A stretch of DNA of 64,000 bases from Klebsiella michiganensis (GTDB lineage Bacteria > Pseudomonadota > Gammaproteobacteria > Enterobacterales > Enterobacteriaceae): assembly GCA_000963575.1 (NCBI GenBank), contig CP011077.1, positions 248,001 to 312,000 on the forward strand, written 5' to 3'. The notes under the pieces were generated by a model, which saw only the letters and a list, made by a program, of their open reading frames with translations, was not told the origin of the DNA and did no database searches. Shown piece by piece: positions 34,824-43,519 of the stretch; the stretch's first letter is position 1; every line of letters begins with the position of its first letter. The position numbers were made by a program, and so were the translations under genes.

Positions 34824-35005
34824 CCCCTCACCCCGGCCCTCTCCCTCAGGGAGAGGGAGAAAAACGGAAGTGCTCTTGCTGATAGAGATCGGGGAAAGCT
34901 ACACGGTTCCCTTTCATCTGGTAAGGGATAAAGCCGTGGGCTTTTTCTGTAGTCGAAGGTAGCACTACACGGTTGCCTCTCCCGGGGGGAGGATTAGGGT
35001 GAGGG
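34824..35005. repeat. Composite palindromic element between yjeI and epmB
   Basis: Left arm 34824-34860 (CCCCTCACCCCGGCCCTCTC...GGGAGAGGG) and right arm 34976-35005 (CCTCTCCCGGGGGGAGG...GGGTGAGGG) enclose 115 bp of core. The core carries the related strings CTACACGGTTCCCTTTC and CTACACGGTTGCCTCTC. The design equals that at 9826-10256, but the core is not tandemly amplified. Confidence 0.65.
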
Positions 35006-35015
35006 CGCTATGCTC

Positions 35016-36044
35016 TCACTTCTGCCGCAATTGCAAATCCAGCGGCGTCTTGCTCGGTTCCCCGCCTATTTCTCTCGCCAGCTTCGGCACCATATAGCCA
35101 GAAACCAGCGTCAGCAGCTCTCGCATAATCGCCCGGGCTTCTTCGTCTTCCACCATAAAATGTGCCGCACCCTGCACTCTGTCGAGTACGTGCAGGTAAT
35201 ACGGCATCACGCCTGCATCAAATAATGCATTGCTCAGATTGGCCAGCGTTGGCGCGCTGTCGTTCACGCCGCGCAGCAGCACGCTTTGGTTGAGCAGCGT
35301 CACACCCGCCTGGCGTAGCTTTGCCATAGCCAGGCGGAAATCGTCGCCAATTTCCTGGGCATGGTTAATATGGTTAACCAGCAGCACCTGAAGCGATGAG
35401 CGGGCGATTCTTGCCGCCAGCCCGTCGGTAACACGCGCCGGGATAACTATCGGCAGGCGGCTATGAATGCGCAGACGCTTGATATGAGGAATGGCTTCGA
35501 GCTCGCTCATCAGCCAGTCCAGTTCGTGATCTTTGGCCATCAGCGGGTCGCCGCCGGAGAAGATAATTTCGTCCAGCTCAGGATGTTCGCTGATATACGC
35601 CAGCGCCGTTTGCCAGTTGCGTTTGTTACCCTGGTTGTCGGCATACGGGAAGTGACGACGGAAACAGTAGCGGCAGTTTACGGCGCAGCCGCCTTTCACC
35701 AGCAGCAAGGCGCGGTTACGGTACTTGTGGAGCAAGCCTGGGACAACGCTGTGCTGTTCCTCCAGCGGGTCCGTCGTGAAGCCTGGGGCGGCTACGAACT
35801 CCTGTTTTGCCGTCAGTACCTGGCGCAGCAGCGGGTCGTTAGGGTTGCCTTTTTCCATACGCGCGACGAAAGCGCGAGGAACTCGCAGGGCAAAAAGACG
35901 CCTCGCTTCACGCCCGGCGAGCAGTTCTTCATCGTCGGCTACATTTAAAATGTGCAGCAGTTCATCAGGATCGGTTATAACATCGGCAAGTTGCGTTAAC
36001 CAATCTTCTCTGTGAGGGGGATTTAGGGTTACAATGTGTGCCAT
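35016..36044 (-). CDS. epmB: EF-P lysine 2,3-aminomutase
   Basis: 342 residues, as E. coli EpmB. Radical SAM enzyme that converts (S)-alpha-lysine to (R)-beta-lysine for EF-P modification. The cluster motif is CAVNCRYC, followed by FSGGDPLMAKD for SAM binding and a C-terminal PLP region with HINH and LLNQSVLLRGVND. The ATG at 36044 is the conserved start (MAHIVTLN); an upstream ATG at 36071 is not. Divergent from efp, its target. Confidence 0.96.
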   Translation of the reverse strand: MAHIVTLNPPHREDWLTQLADVITDPDELLHILNVADDEELLAGREARRLFALRVPRAFVARMEKGNPNDPLLRQVLTAKQEFVAAPGFTTDPLEEQHSVVPGLLHKYRNRALLLVKGGCAVNCRYCFRRHFPYADNQGNKRNWQTALAYISEHPELDEIIFSGGDPLMAKDHELDWLMSELEAIPHIKRLRIHSRLPIVIPARVTDGLAARIARSSLQVLLVNHINHAQEIGDDFRLAMAKLRQAGVTLLNQSVLLRGVNDSAPTLANLSNALFDAGVMPYYLHVLDRVQGAAHFMVEDEEARAIMRELLTLVSGYMVPKLAREIGGEPSKTPLDLQLRQK

Positions 36045-36085
36045 TTTTTTGGCTAAGCTACCAGTTAACAAATTCAGAGGGCCTT

Positions 36086-36652
36086 ATGGCGACTTATTCT
36101 AGCAACGATTTCCGTGCCGGTCTTAAAATCATGATGGATGGCGAACCGTACGCGGTTGAAGCCAGCGAATTCGTAAAACCGGGCAAGGGTCAGGCGTTCG
36201 CGCGCGTTAAGCTGCGTCGTCTGCTGACCGGTACCCGCGTTGAGAAAACCTTCAAGTCTACCGACTCTGCAGAAGGCGCTGACGTTGTCGATATGAACCT
36301 GACTTACCTGTACAACGACGGTGAGTTCTACCACTTCATGAACAACCAAACCTTCGAGCAGCTGGCTGCGGACGAAAAAGCCGTTGGCGAAAACGCTAAA
36401 TGGCTGCTGGACCAGGCTGAGTGCATCGTTACCCTGTGGAACGGTCAGCCAATCTCCGTCACCCCACCAAACTTCGTTGAGCTGGAAATCGTTGAAACCG
36501 ATCCAGGTCTGAAAGGCGACACCGCAGGGACCGGCGGCAAGCCAGCTACCCTGAGCACCGGCGCTGTGGTTAAAGTTCCGTTGTTCGTACAGATCGGCGA
36601 AGTCATCAAAGTTGACACCCGTTCTGGTGAATACGTTTCTCGCGTGAAGTAA
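36086..36652 (+). CDS. efp: Elongation factor P
   Basis: 188 residues, three beta-barrel domains. Lys34 in VKPGKGQAFARVK is the residue beta-lysylated by EpmA/EpmB; EF-P then relieves ribosome stalling at polyproline. Domain III ends with IKVDTRSGEYVSRVK. AGAGG lies 7 bases before the ATG at 36086. epmB is divergent next door and epmA is at 49057, so two of the three modification genes are in view. Confidence 0.98.
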   Translation: MATYSSNDFRAGLKIMMDGEPYAVEASEFVKPGKGQAFARVKLRRLLTGTRVEKTFKSTDSAEGADVVDMNLTYLYNDGEFYHFMNNQTFEQLAADEKAVGENAKWLLDQAECIVTLWNGQPISVTPPNFVELEIVETDPGLKGDTAGTGGKPATLSTGAVVKVPLFVQIGEVIKVDTRSGEYVSRVK

Positions 36653-36716
36653 TTCTCGTGAAGGTTCGCGGCGCGGTGCCTGAGGCTCGCGCCGCCGCTT
36701 TCTCAGGGCAGGGAAG

Positions 36717-36851
36717 ATGACCCCTTTGCTGAAACAGATTCTTATTATCTCGCTGCTGGCCGCTGCGCTGTCGGGGTGTAATACCACGCGTGGATTCGGC
36801 GAAGATCTGCAGCACCTCGGCGGCGCCATCGAGCGCGCAGCCAATAAATAA
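36717..36851 (+). CDS. ecnA: Entericidin A lipoprotein
   Basis: 44-residue lipoprotein, too short for standard gene tracks. Signal peptide with lipobox ALSGC, then the short amphipathic helix NTTRGFGEDLQHLGGAIERA shared with E. coli EcnA. In E. coli EcnA is described as antidote to EcnB. It lies 65 bp after efp. Confidence 0.9.
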   Translation: MTPLLKQILIISLLAAALSGCNTTRGFGEDLQHLGGAIERAANK

Positions 36852-36955
36852 TAGCCTCCAGTTATCCGAAATCGCCTCGCTTTTCCTTCGTTGCTCAATT
36901 TTTTAGCTATGCTTAACGAGCTATACACAAACAACATAGGTATAAGGAAAAGCTC

Positions 36956-37102
36956 ATGATTAAGAAAGCCATTGCTGCGTTTTTCTCTCTCGTCGTTCTT
37001 TCATCCTTGTTGACCGCCTGTAATACGACACGCGGCGTGGGCGAGGATATTCAAAGCGGCGGTAAAGCTATTTCTGGTGCAGCAGCAAAAGCACAGGAAT
37101 AA
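36956..37102 (+). CDS. ecnB: Entericidin B lipoprotein
   Basis: 48 residues, the same size as E. coli EcnB. Lipobox LLTAC, mature part NTTRGVGEDIQSGGKAISGA. A membrane lipoprotein proposed as the bacteriolytic partner of EcnA and under stationary-phase sigma-S control in E. coli. AAGGAAAA precedes the ATG. A regulator gene (ecnR-like) faces it tail to tail. Confidence 0.92.
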   Translation: MIKKAIAAFFSLVVLSSLLTACNTTRGVGEDIQSGGKAISGAAAKAQE

Positions 37103-37133
37103 TGTTCTTCGGTACGGTACTTGTGCCGTACCG

Positions 37134-37748
37134 TTATTCTAAAACGGCTTCAGGGATATTTAAGAAAAGCGAGAGTCTATTGTCAGCCCCTAATTTCAAC
37201 CTAATGTTGCGCTTATAGGTGTAAACTGTTTTCACGCTTATATTCATTACTCTGGCGATATATTCATTATTCGCTTCCTCCTTCCAGAGTTTTAATATTC
37301 TTTCTTCGCGTAATGTCAGTAACGGCGTAATATGACGCTTCACTTCACGGAATGGTGGGCGAGTCGCAATAGTCTGCTGAATTAATGCTGTTAGCGCCGA
37401 CAATGATAATGACTTATCCCAAATATCGGTGGTGCCTTGTGTCGCGCAGTACTCGGCAATGGTAGGGTGTTGTCCGCTTTGCAGGAGCAACAGGCGTGTT
37501 GTATCGCCACAGGCAGAATAAATAGTCGAAAGCTGCTGGATATTATGCAATGCGGTTGAGAAGCTGTTGAAATCGGCTATCACCATATTAGGCTGCCATT
37601 TAATAATTTTTTCCCGAGCGAGAAGCAAACTGTCGGTCTCTGAAATACTCACTGCCGTAGCCAGATTATTTTTCTGATTGAGCAAGTGCGTCAGTCCCTG
37701 ACGGCTGAAGTAACACCTATCAACCAATAATATTTTATACATTTTCAC
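37134..37748 (-). CDS. ecnR: LuxR-type regulator, EcnR/EntR-like
   Basis: 204 residues: an N-terminal receiver-like domain (MYKILLVDRCYFSRQGL, with D and F at the strand-3 position of ADFNSF) and a C-terminal LuxR HTH (LTLREERILKLWKEEANNEYIARVMNISVKTVYTY). It belongs to the RcsB/BglJ/YjjQ-like group. Citrobacter freundii has a regulator of this kind (ecnR/entR) beside ecnAB; E. coli lacks it. The gene is clearly richer in A+T than its neighbours. The start may be the first or second Met (MKM). Confidence 0.75.
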   Translation of the reverse strand: MKMYKILLVDRCYFSRQGLTHLLNQKNNLATAVSISETDSLLLAREKIIKWQPNMVIADFNSFSTALHNIQQLSTIYSACGDTTRLLLLQSGQHPTIAEYCATQGTTDIWDKSLSLSALTALIQQTIATRPPFREVKRHITPLLTLREERILKLWKEEANNEYIARVMNISVKTVYTYKRNIRLKLGADNRLSLFLNIPEAVLE

Positions 37749-37969
37749 GCTTCACGTTAATCATTACTGCGGCGTTTGCAGGCTGGCAAACCACGTTTTA
37801 TCATATGAATAAATTTGGCAAAATGAATCACGGAAATGCGCGCGAATTCGCTGTCAATTCCAGGCTTAGCAAAGCCCGGTAAGTGAAACGATTATTTCAC
37901 TGAATGGCATCTGGATACGGATTTTCAGGTAGCCGTTTGGGTGCTAAAATCGCCTTCTCACCTAAGCCT

Positions 37970-38013
37970 TACGGGACGACCCGCAAGCGCATCTCACAAC
38001 GGGGACGGCCCCA
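37970..38013 (+). ncRNA. Guanidine-II (mini-ykkC) riboswitch
   Basis: Two short hairpins with the obligate ACGR loops: CGGG-ACGA-CCCG at 37972-37983 and GGGG-ACGG-CCCC at 38001-38012, joined by a 17-nt linker. The ribosome site of sugE (TGGAG) follows 7 bases later. This is the class known to control sugE/gdx in E. coli, by guanidinium-induced release of translation. Confidence 0.9.
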
Positions 38014-38030
38014 TTTCTACTGGAGCTGTT

Positions 38031-38348
38031 ATGGCCTGGATCGTTCTGTTTGTTGCTGGATTACTGGAAGTTGTTTGGGCAGTAGGGCTTAAATATACCC
38101 ACGGCTTTAGCCGTCTGTGGCCTAGCGTTATCACCATCGTCGCGATGGTTGTCAGCATGGCTTTGCTCGCCTGGGCAATGAAAACGCTGCCCACCGGCAC
38201 CGCCTATGCGGTGTGGACCGGGATAGGTGCCGTTGGCGCGGCTATTACCGGGATTCTGCTGCTGGGAGAGTCGGCTAACCCGATGCGTCTGGCTAGCCTG
38301 GCTCTGATTGTGGTTGGGATCGTTGGCCTGAAACTTTCCACGCACTAA
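38031..38348 (+). CDS. sugE: Guanidinium exporter (SMR family)
   Basis: 105-residue small multidrug resistance protein (Gdx/SugE) with four membrane helices; Glu13 in LLEVVWAVGLK is the substrate/proton site and GLKYT follows as in SugE. It exports guanidinium and some quaternary ammonium compounds. The ATG at 38031 follows a guanidine-II riboswitch. Its end overlaps blc by 4 bp, tail to tail. Confidence 0.95.
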   Translation: MAWIVLFVAGLLEVVWAVGLKYTHGFSRLWPSVITIVAMVVSMALLAWAMKTLPTGTAYAVWTGIGAVGAAITGILLLGESANPMRLASLALIVVGIVGLKLSTH

Positions 38349-38878
38349 CTGCCTGGTTGTTTCACCCAAATCAATTTATCCACCGCAAAGCCCTGACGTG
38401 CGGCGGTGGCTAATAACTGTTGCTTAAGATCGGGGCTGATGGTTGGCGTGCGGGACAGGATCCACAGATAGCTGAGGTCTGGTCCGCACACCAGCGCATG
38501 GCGGTAGTCTTTATCCAGTGCAATAACGTTATAGCCACCGTAGAACGGGCCAAAGAAGGATACTTTTAGCGCGGCGACGCTCGGGTCCCCGGTGAAGTAA
38601 GCCTTCCCTTCGGCCTGTTGCCACATCTGCCTGTCCGGATTAAACCCGCGGTTTATCACGCGCAGGCCGCCGTCATCCATAAAACTGTAGGTGGCCGTCA
38701 CCTGATTCAGGCCGCTTTCAAAGCTATGGTCCATCCGGGCGATTTCATACCATGTGCCGATAAAACGTTTTGCCTCGAAGTTTTGTACGACCGTGACGTT
38801 GGGGGGAGGGGTTGGGGTGCTACAGGAGACAACGAATAATGCGACCGCAAGCGCGGTGACAGCTGGCCAAATGCGCAT
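38345..38878 (-). CDS. blc: Outer-membrane lipoprotein Blc (bacterial lipocalin)
   Basis: 177 residues: signal peptide with lipobox VVSC (Cys19), then lipocalin motif 1 GTWYEIARMDHSFE, motif 2 with NRGF and motif 3 region LDKDYRHALVCGPD. Binds lysophospholipids at the outer membrane under starvation or stress. Next to sugE and ampC as in E. coli. Confidence 0.95.
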   Translation of the reverse strand: MRIWPAVTALAVALFVVSCSTPTPPPNVTVVQNFEAKRFIGTWYEIARMDHSFESGLNQVTATYSFMDDGGLRVINRGFNPDRQMWQQAEGKAYFTGDPSVAALKVSFFGPFYGGYNVIALDKDYRHALVCGPDLSYLWILSRTPTISPDLKQQLLATAARQGFAVDKLIWVKQPGS

Positions 38879-38954
38879 AGCAGATTCCTTCCAGGTTTTT
38901 TTGCTAAGTGTAGATGGCGGCAGGAAATAAAGTGTGAGCGAAGCCGGAAATAAT

Positions 38955-38977
38955 AAGACCTGCGTAAAGCAGGTCGT
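38955..38977 (-). terminator. ampC terminator
   Basis: GACCTGC-GTAAA-GCAGGTC followed on the minus strand by TTATTATT, 9 bp after the ampC stop. Confidence 0.8.
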
Positions 38978-38985
38978 TGTTATCT

Positions 38986-40134
38986 CTATTTCAGCGCTTC
39001 AAGAATGGCGTAAGCAGCTTTTACTCGCTCGGTATTCGGGTAACTTTTGTTTGCCAGCATCACGATGCCAAGCTGTTTCTCCGGAATAAAGGCCACGTAG
39101 CTACCAAAGCCGCCCGTAGAACCGGTTTTATGCACCCATGAGGCTTTGACCTTAGAGACCGGCGGCTCAATAAGCGTTGCGGGATGCGGGGCCAGGGCGA
39201 CCTTGTTGTCGCTGCCGTCAATGACCGTTTTCGCCTTCACCGGCCAGTTCAGCATCTCCCAGCCAAGCCCCTGATACATGCTGCCCACCCGCCAGTAGTG
39301 TGACTGAGCGAGCTGAATACCCTGAGCTAACGTTTTGTCTTCCAGGCGATCGGGAGCCATGTTCGCCTGCACCCAATGGGCCATATCTTCGATGCTGGAT
39401 TTCACGCCATAGGCTTCCGCATCCAGCATGCCCGGCGAGACCCGCACGGCTTTACCATCCCGGTAGCCCCAGGCGTAGTGGCTTTCTTCCGTGGCCGGAA
39501 CGTTAATCCAGGTATGCGTAAGGCTCAGCGGCTCAAAGACGCGTTTTGACATCGCCTGTTCAAAGCTCATCCCTGACGGCTTCACCATCAAGGCACCAAA
39601 TAGCCCGATGCTCGCGTTGGCGTAGAGGCGCTGCGTGCCCGGTGCCCATTGCGGTTGCCAGTCCTGGTAGAACTTAAGCAGTGCCTCACTGTTGGTCACG
39701 CTGTCCGGCACCTGCAGCGGCAGGCCTCCGGCGGTGTAGGTGGCAAGCTGAAGCAGGGTGATCCCCTTCCACTGGTCGCCATTCAGCTCAGGCCAGTATT
39801 TTTGCGCCGGATCGCTAAGGCTAACCTCGCCGCGAGCCAAAGCATCTCCGCCCAGCACGCCGGTAAAGGTTTTACTGACCGAGCCCAGTTCAAACAACGT
39901 TTGCTGCGTTACCGGCACATTGCGCTGTACGTCGGCTTTTCCCCAGGTGAAATACAGCGGGTAGCCTTTGTAGATAACGGCCACCGCCATGCCAGGGATC
40001 GCCTGCTCTTTCATTAGCGGGGCAATAGTGCGGTTCACGAGCCTTTCAATCTGCGGTGCAGTCAGTTCTTTTTGTGCGGCAAAGCTTGAGCATGAGGCGG
40101 CGAGCAGCAGCGTCAGGCAAAGGGATTTTTTCAT
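38986..40134 (-). CDS. ampC: Class C beta-lactamase (cephalosporinase)
   Basis: 382-residue periplasmic serine beta-lactamase. After a signal peptide (MKKSLCLTLLLAASCSSFA), the SXXK motif SVSK is at 85-88, the tyrosine motif is YAN at 170-172 (class C usually has YSN or YAN) and KTG is at 335-337. Divergent from ampR, the arrangement of inducible enzymes in Enterobacter and Citrobacter; E. coli lacks ampR. Expression should rise with cell-wall recycling products. Confidence 0.97.
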   Translation of the reverse strand: MKKSLCLTLLLAASCSSFAAQKELTAPQIERLVNRTIAPLMKEQAIPGMAVAVIYKGYPLYFTWGKADVQRNVPVTQQTLFELGSVSKTFTGVLGGDALARGEVSLSDPAQKYWPELNGDQWKGITLLQLATYTAGGLPLQVPDSVTNSEALLKFYQDWQPQWAPGTQRLYANASIGLFGALMVKPSGMSFEQAMSKRVFEPLSLTHTWINVPATEESHYAWGYRDGKAVRVSPGMLDAEAYGVKSSIEDMAHWVQANMAPDRLEDKTLAQGIQLAQSHYWRVGSMYQGLGWEMLNWPVKAKTVIDGSDNKVALAPHPATLIEPPVSKVKASWVHKTGSTGGFGSYVAFIPEKQLGIVMLANKSYPNTERVKAAYAILEALK

Positions 40135-40222
40135 GATGGATAACCTTCCTTAGAGAGAATGATAGCAGTCCGGGCCCGTCAGACGAGGCAAGTTTGTTGG
40201 ATTTGACACCCGATGACAAACG

Positions 40223-40246
40223 ATTAAATTTGGCATTAGGTTTAAG
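40223..40246. promoter_or_regulatory. Candidate AmpR-binding site
   Basis: ATTAAATTTGGCATTAGGTT then TAAG is an imperfect inverted repeat (TTAAA...TTTAA) with T-N11-A character, 20 bp upstream of ampR in the 132-bp ampC-ampR gap, where AmpR binds in relatives. Not tested against an AmpR-box model. Confidence 0.4.
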
Positions 40247-40266
40247 ATTTTCTAACAGGTATTGTC

Positions 40267-41145
40267 ATGACCCGGAGCTATATCCCGCTTAACTCTCTGC
40301 GTGCGTTTGAAGCCGCCGCCAGGCATCTTAGCTTTACCCATGCCGCCATTGAGCTGAATGTCACTCACTCCGCCATCAGTCAGCAGGTGAAAGCGCTGGA
40401 AGAACATCTGCATTGTCAGCTGTTTGTGCGCGTTTCTCGCGGATTAATGTTGACCACGGAAGGTGAAAATCTGTTACCTGTCCTAAACGATTCATTTGAC
40501 CGCATTGCCGGGGTACTGGATCGCTTTTCCGGCACGCAGGCGAGAGAAAAACTGAAGCTAGGCGTGGTGGGTACTTTCGCGACGGGCTTTCTGCTGCCGC
40601 GCCTTGAGGCGTTTCGTCGGCGCTATCCGCATATCGATCTTCAGCTTTCGACGCACAACAACCGGGTGGATCCGGCGGCAGAGGGGCTGGACTATACGGT
40701 GCGATTTGGCAGCGGAGCCTGGCACGGGACGGACGCGATATACCTGTGTGACGCCCCGCTGTCACCGCTTTGCTCTCCGGCGCTGGCCGCTGAATTGCAG
40801 ACACCGAAGGATGTACTGAACGCCACGCTGCTGCGCTCCTACAGGCGTGACGAATGGGCCGCGTGGCTACAGGCTGCCGGTGAAGCACCGCCATCGCCAA
40901 CGCATCTGGTGATGGTTTTTGATTCCTCGATAACCATGCTCGAAGCCGCGCAGGCCGGAGCAGGGGTTGCCCTTGCCCCGGTGAATATGTTCACCCACTT
41001 GCTGAACAGCGAGCGGATTGTGCGCCCGTTTGAGACAGAAATCAGTCTGGGCAGCTACTGGCTGACAAAGCTGCAGTCCAGGCCGGAAACGCCTGCCATG
41101 CGCGACTTCTCCGGCTGGTTAGCCGGAGAGTGTGAGAAAGCGTAG
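40267..41145 (+). CDS. ampR: LysR-type beta-lactamase regulator AmpR
   Basis: 292 residues. The N-terminal RSYIPLNSLRAFEAAARHLSF and FTHAAIELNVTHSAISQQVK are AmpR signatures, and the effector domain keeps GVVGTFATGFLLPRL. AmpR represses or activates ampC according to muropeptide ligands (UDP-pentapeptide against anhydro-muropeptides). Divergent from ampC; converges with rclA. Confidence 0.96.
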   Translation: MTRSYIPLNSLRAFEAAARHLSFTHAAIELNVTHSAISQQVKALEEHLHCQLFVRVSRGLMLTTEGENLLPVLNDSFDRIAGVLDRFSGTQAREKLKLGVVGTFATGFLLPRLEAFRRRYPHIDLQLSTHNNRVDPAAEGLDYTVRFGSGAWHGTDAIYLCDAPLSPLCSPALAAELQTPKDVLNATLLRSYRRDEWAAWLQAAGEAPPSPTHLVMVFDSSITMLEAAQAGAGVALAPVNMFTHLLNSERIVRPFETEISLGSYWLTKLQSRPETPAMRDFSGWLAGECEKA

Positions 41146-41170
41146 GGCCTGGTTACCCGGCCCCGACAAG

Positions 41171-42496
41171 TTAGTTGACCAGCCCAAACAGGTCGTTAAG
41201 CGCTTCGCTCATGGTGGGATGCGTGAAGATTTGGTCGCGTAGCGTGGTGTAGGGCAGCCCGGCATCCATTACCGTTTTAATCAGGTTAATTATCTCATGA
41301 GAGTCAGGGCAGAGCAGCGACGCGCCGAGGATCTCCTGCGTTGAGGTGTCCACGATGGCTTTGAGCATGCCGCGCGTGTCGCCCATGACTCGAGCCCTCG
41401 GAATTGCCGCCGCGGGAAGCGTAACTACCTGAACGGGTTTACCACAGGCCAGGGCTTGTGCCTCGGTCAGGCCAATGCGCGACTGCGGGGGCGTCATAAA
41501 CACTGAATAAGGGACATTTTTCCTGTCCCCGGTATTGCGTTTACCTTCGCCCAGCAGGCTGTCACGCACGATGCGGAAGTCATCCAGCGAGATATAAGTA
41601 AACTGCAGTCCCCCGGTCACGTCCCCCAACGCCCAGATGTTGTCCGCCGAGGTACGCAGGTATTTATTCACCACGATGGCACCGCGAGCATCGACATCAA
41701 CCCCGGCGTTTTTCAGATTCAGAGGGTCCGTGGCGGGTTTTCGCCCCGAGGCAACCAGCAGCGCGTCAACCTTGTGGAGACTATCACTGGTATGCAAGTG
41801 CACGGTGTTGTCATGCGATTCAACGCGCTGAACGTGTGCGTTGAGGATCAGCTCCACGCCTTGTTGCCGCAGTATATTGGCGATGGCGGCGGCTACGTCA
41901 CGATCTTCTCGCGGCAAGAAATCGGCTGCGGCTTCGAATAGTGTGACCTTGCTGCCAAAGCCTGCAAACATTGAGGCAAACTCAACCCCGATGTAGCCGC
42001 CACCCAAAATACCGAGATGAGGCGGAAGGGTGGTCAGATTAAGCAACCCGGTGCTGTCATACACGCCTGGCGTCGTGGTCAGGCCGTCAATCGGCGGCAG
42101 AACGGACTGCGCCCCGGTATTGATAAATATTTTCTCGCCGCGCAGTTCAATCGTTTCACCGTTTTGCATCACGCGCACCCTGTGCTGGTCGACAAACTCC
42201 GCGTGGCCGTCGATAACGTCCACATTGTCCAGGTCGGCCAGCAAACGGTAGTTTTTGTCGCGCAGGAAGCTGACGACCGAGAACTTACGCGCGATGGCTG
42301 TCGTAAAGTCCTGGTGGCGTTCCGCGTCATGAACCAGCGTTTTGGTTGGAATGCAGCCAATGTTAATACAGGTGCCGCCGTACATTGTGGGCGATTGTTC
42401 GATGATGGCGACTTTCCAGTTTTGTTTTGCCAGGGTTGCCGCCAGGGTTTTCCCCGCTTTACCGAAGCCAATGATGATTGCCTGATACGTTTGCAT
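41171..42496 (-). CDS. rclA: Flavin disulfide reductase RclA
   Basis: 441-residue FAD/NAD(P) enzyme of the mercuric reductase-like group. FAD loop IIGFGKAGK at 8-16, redox Cys43 and Cys48 in GGTCINIGC, NAD loop GGGYIGVEF, and the C-terminal FTHPTMSEAL dimer motif. In E. coli RclA protects against hypochlorous acid and reduces Cu(II). Divergent from its regulator rclR. rclB and rclC, which follow rclA in E. coli, are missing; ampR follows instead. Confidence 0.93.
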   Translation of the reverse strand: MQTYQAIIIGFGKAGKTLAATLAKQNWKVAIIEQSPTMYGGTCINIGCIPTKTLVHDAERHQDFTTAIARKFSVVSFLRDKNYRLLADLDNVDVIDGHAEFVDQHRVRVMQNGETIELRGEKIFINTGAQSVLPPIDGLTTTPGVYDSTGLLNLTTLPPHLGILGGGYIGVEFASMFAGFGSKVTLFEAAADFLPREDRDVAAAIANILRQQGVELILNAHVQRVESHDNTVHLHTSDSLHKVDALLVASGRKPATDPLNLKNAGVDVDARGAIVVNKYLRTSADNIWALGDVTGGLQFTYISLDDFRIVRDSLLGEGKRNTGDRKNVPYSVFMTPPQSRIGLTEAQALACGKPVQVVTLPAAAIPRARVMGDTRGMLKAIVDTSTQEILGASLLCPDSHEIINLIKTVMDAGLPYTTLRDQIFTHPTMSEALNDLFGLVN

Positions 42497-42620
42497 GGGT
42501 GTTCTCCGTCAGTGAGCCAGTCATTGTGTGGGCGATCTCTATTCTGCTCTAATGGCGGGAACGTGGTTTCTTCAGGTATCTTTAAATCCTGTCTTATCGT
42601 CTGATTTGCTGGGGTGGATA

Positions 42621-43478
42621 ATGGATGCTCTCAGTCAGTTGCTGGCGTTCAGCGACCCGCAGGGCTCGATTGATAAAAATTGCCTGCTAAGTGCGGGCTG
42701 GAGCCTGCCTCATGCGGCGGGTTCTCTGGCGACCATTCGCTGGCATACCGTTACGCAAGGTGCCGCGTGGCTGGAGTTGCCTTCCGGAGAGACATTCACG
42801 CTGCTTCCCGGGCAGGTCATTGTGCTGACACAAAACTCCGCGCACCGGCTGCGGCAGAAAGGACCGGGAGAGACCTGGGTCGTTTGCGGCAGCCTGCAAT
42901 TATCTTCGGCTTCCCGCCATTTTTTGACGGCGCTGCCCGAAGCTCTGCGGATGGCACCCGAACAAGGCAGCCCCGAACACACATGGCTGCTGGCGGCCGT
43001 TGCGCTGCTGCAACAAGAGGCGGAAAAGCCACAGGCTGGTATGGCGGCGGTATGTAGCCAGCAATGTGCCACGATGATCGCGCTGGGTCTGCGCCAGTGG
43101 TTGCGCACCCATGCGCAGGATAAAAGCCAGTTGAGCCTGCTGCTGCATCCGCGACTGGGTGCGGCAGTGCAAAGCATGTTGAATGCGCCGCAAATGCCCT
43201 GGACTGTGGCCTCGCTGGCTGAGCAAGTGCATATGTCCCGCGCCAGTTTTGCGCTGCTATTTCGCGAAGTGAGCGGGACCACACCGCTGGCGGTACTCAC
43301 CCGCATAAGGCTGCAAATTTCCGCGCAGCAACTCTCCCGGGAAGCAAGCTCGGTTATCGCCATCGCTGATGCCGTGGGCTACGCCAGCGAATCGTCTTTC
43401 CATAAGGCTTTTATGCGAGAATTTGGCTGCACGCCAGGGGAATACAGAAAGAGGGTGAGGGCGCTGGAGACGGAATAA
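42621..43478 (+). CDS. rclR: AraC-family HOCl-sensing activator RclR
   Basis: 285 residues from the ATG at 42621 (MDALSQLL). N-terminal cupin sensor with Cys21 and Cys89, the two redox-sensing cysteines of E. coli RclR at the same positions; two AraC helices follow from about 185 (MSRASFALLFREV and AVGYASESSFHKAFMREFG). It switches on rclA after reactive-chlorine stress. The 124-bp gap to rclA should hold its sites. Confidence 0.93.
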   Translation: MDALSQLLAFSDPQGSIDKNCLLSAGWSLPHAAGSLATIRWHTVTQGAAWLELPSGETFTLLPGQVIVLTQNSAHRLRQKGPGETWVVCGSLQLSSASRHFLTALPEALRMAPEQGSPEHTWLLAAVALLQQEAEKPQAGMAAVCSQQCATMIALGLRQWLRTHAQDKSQLSLLLHPRLGAAVQSMLNAPQMPWTVASLAEQVHMSRASFALLFREVSGTTPLAVLTRIRLQISAQQLSREASSVIAIADAVGYASESSFHKAFMREFGCTPGEYRKRVRALETE

Positions 43479-43481
43479 AAA

Positions 43482-43507
43482 AGCCCGCGCGATGGCGGGC
43501 TCATTTG
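43482..43507. terminator. Terminator between rclR and frdD
   Basis: AGCCCGC-GCGATG-GCGGGCT. Six A's precede it on the plus strand, so the minus transcript ends in a T run: it terminates frdABCD, and may also stop rclR transcripts. Confidence 0.85.
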
Positions 43508-43519
43508 TGTGCCGAGGGC

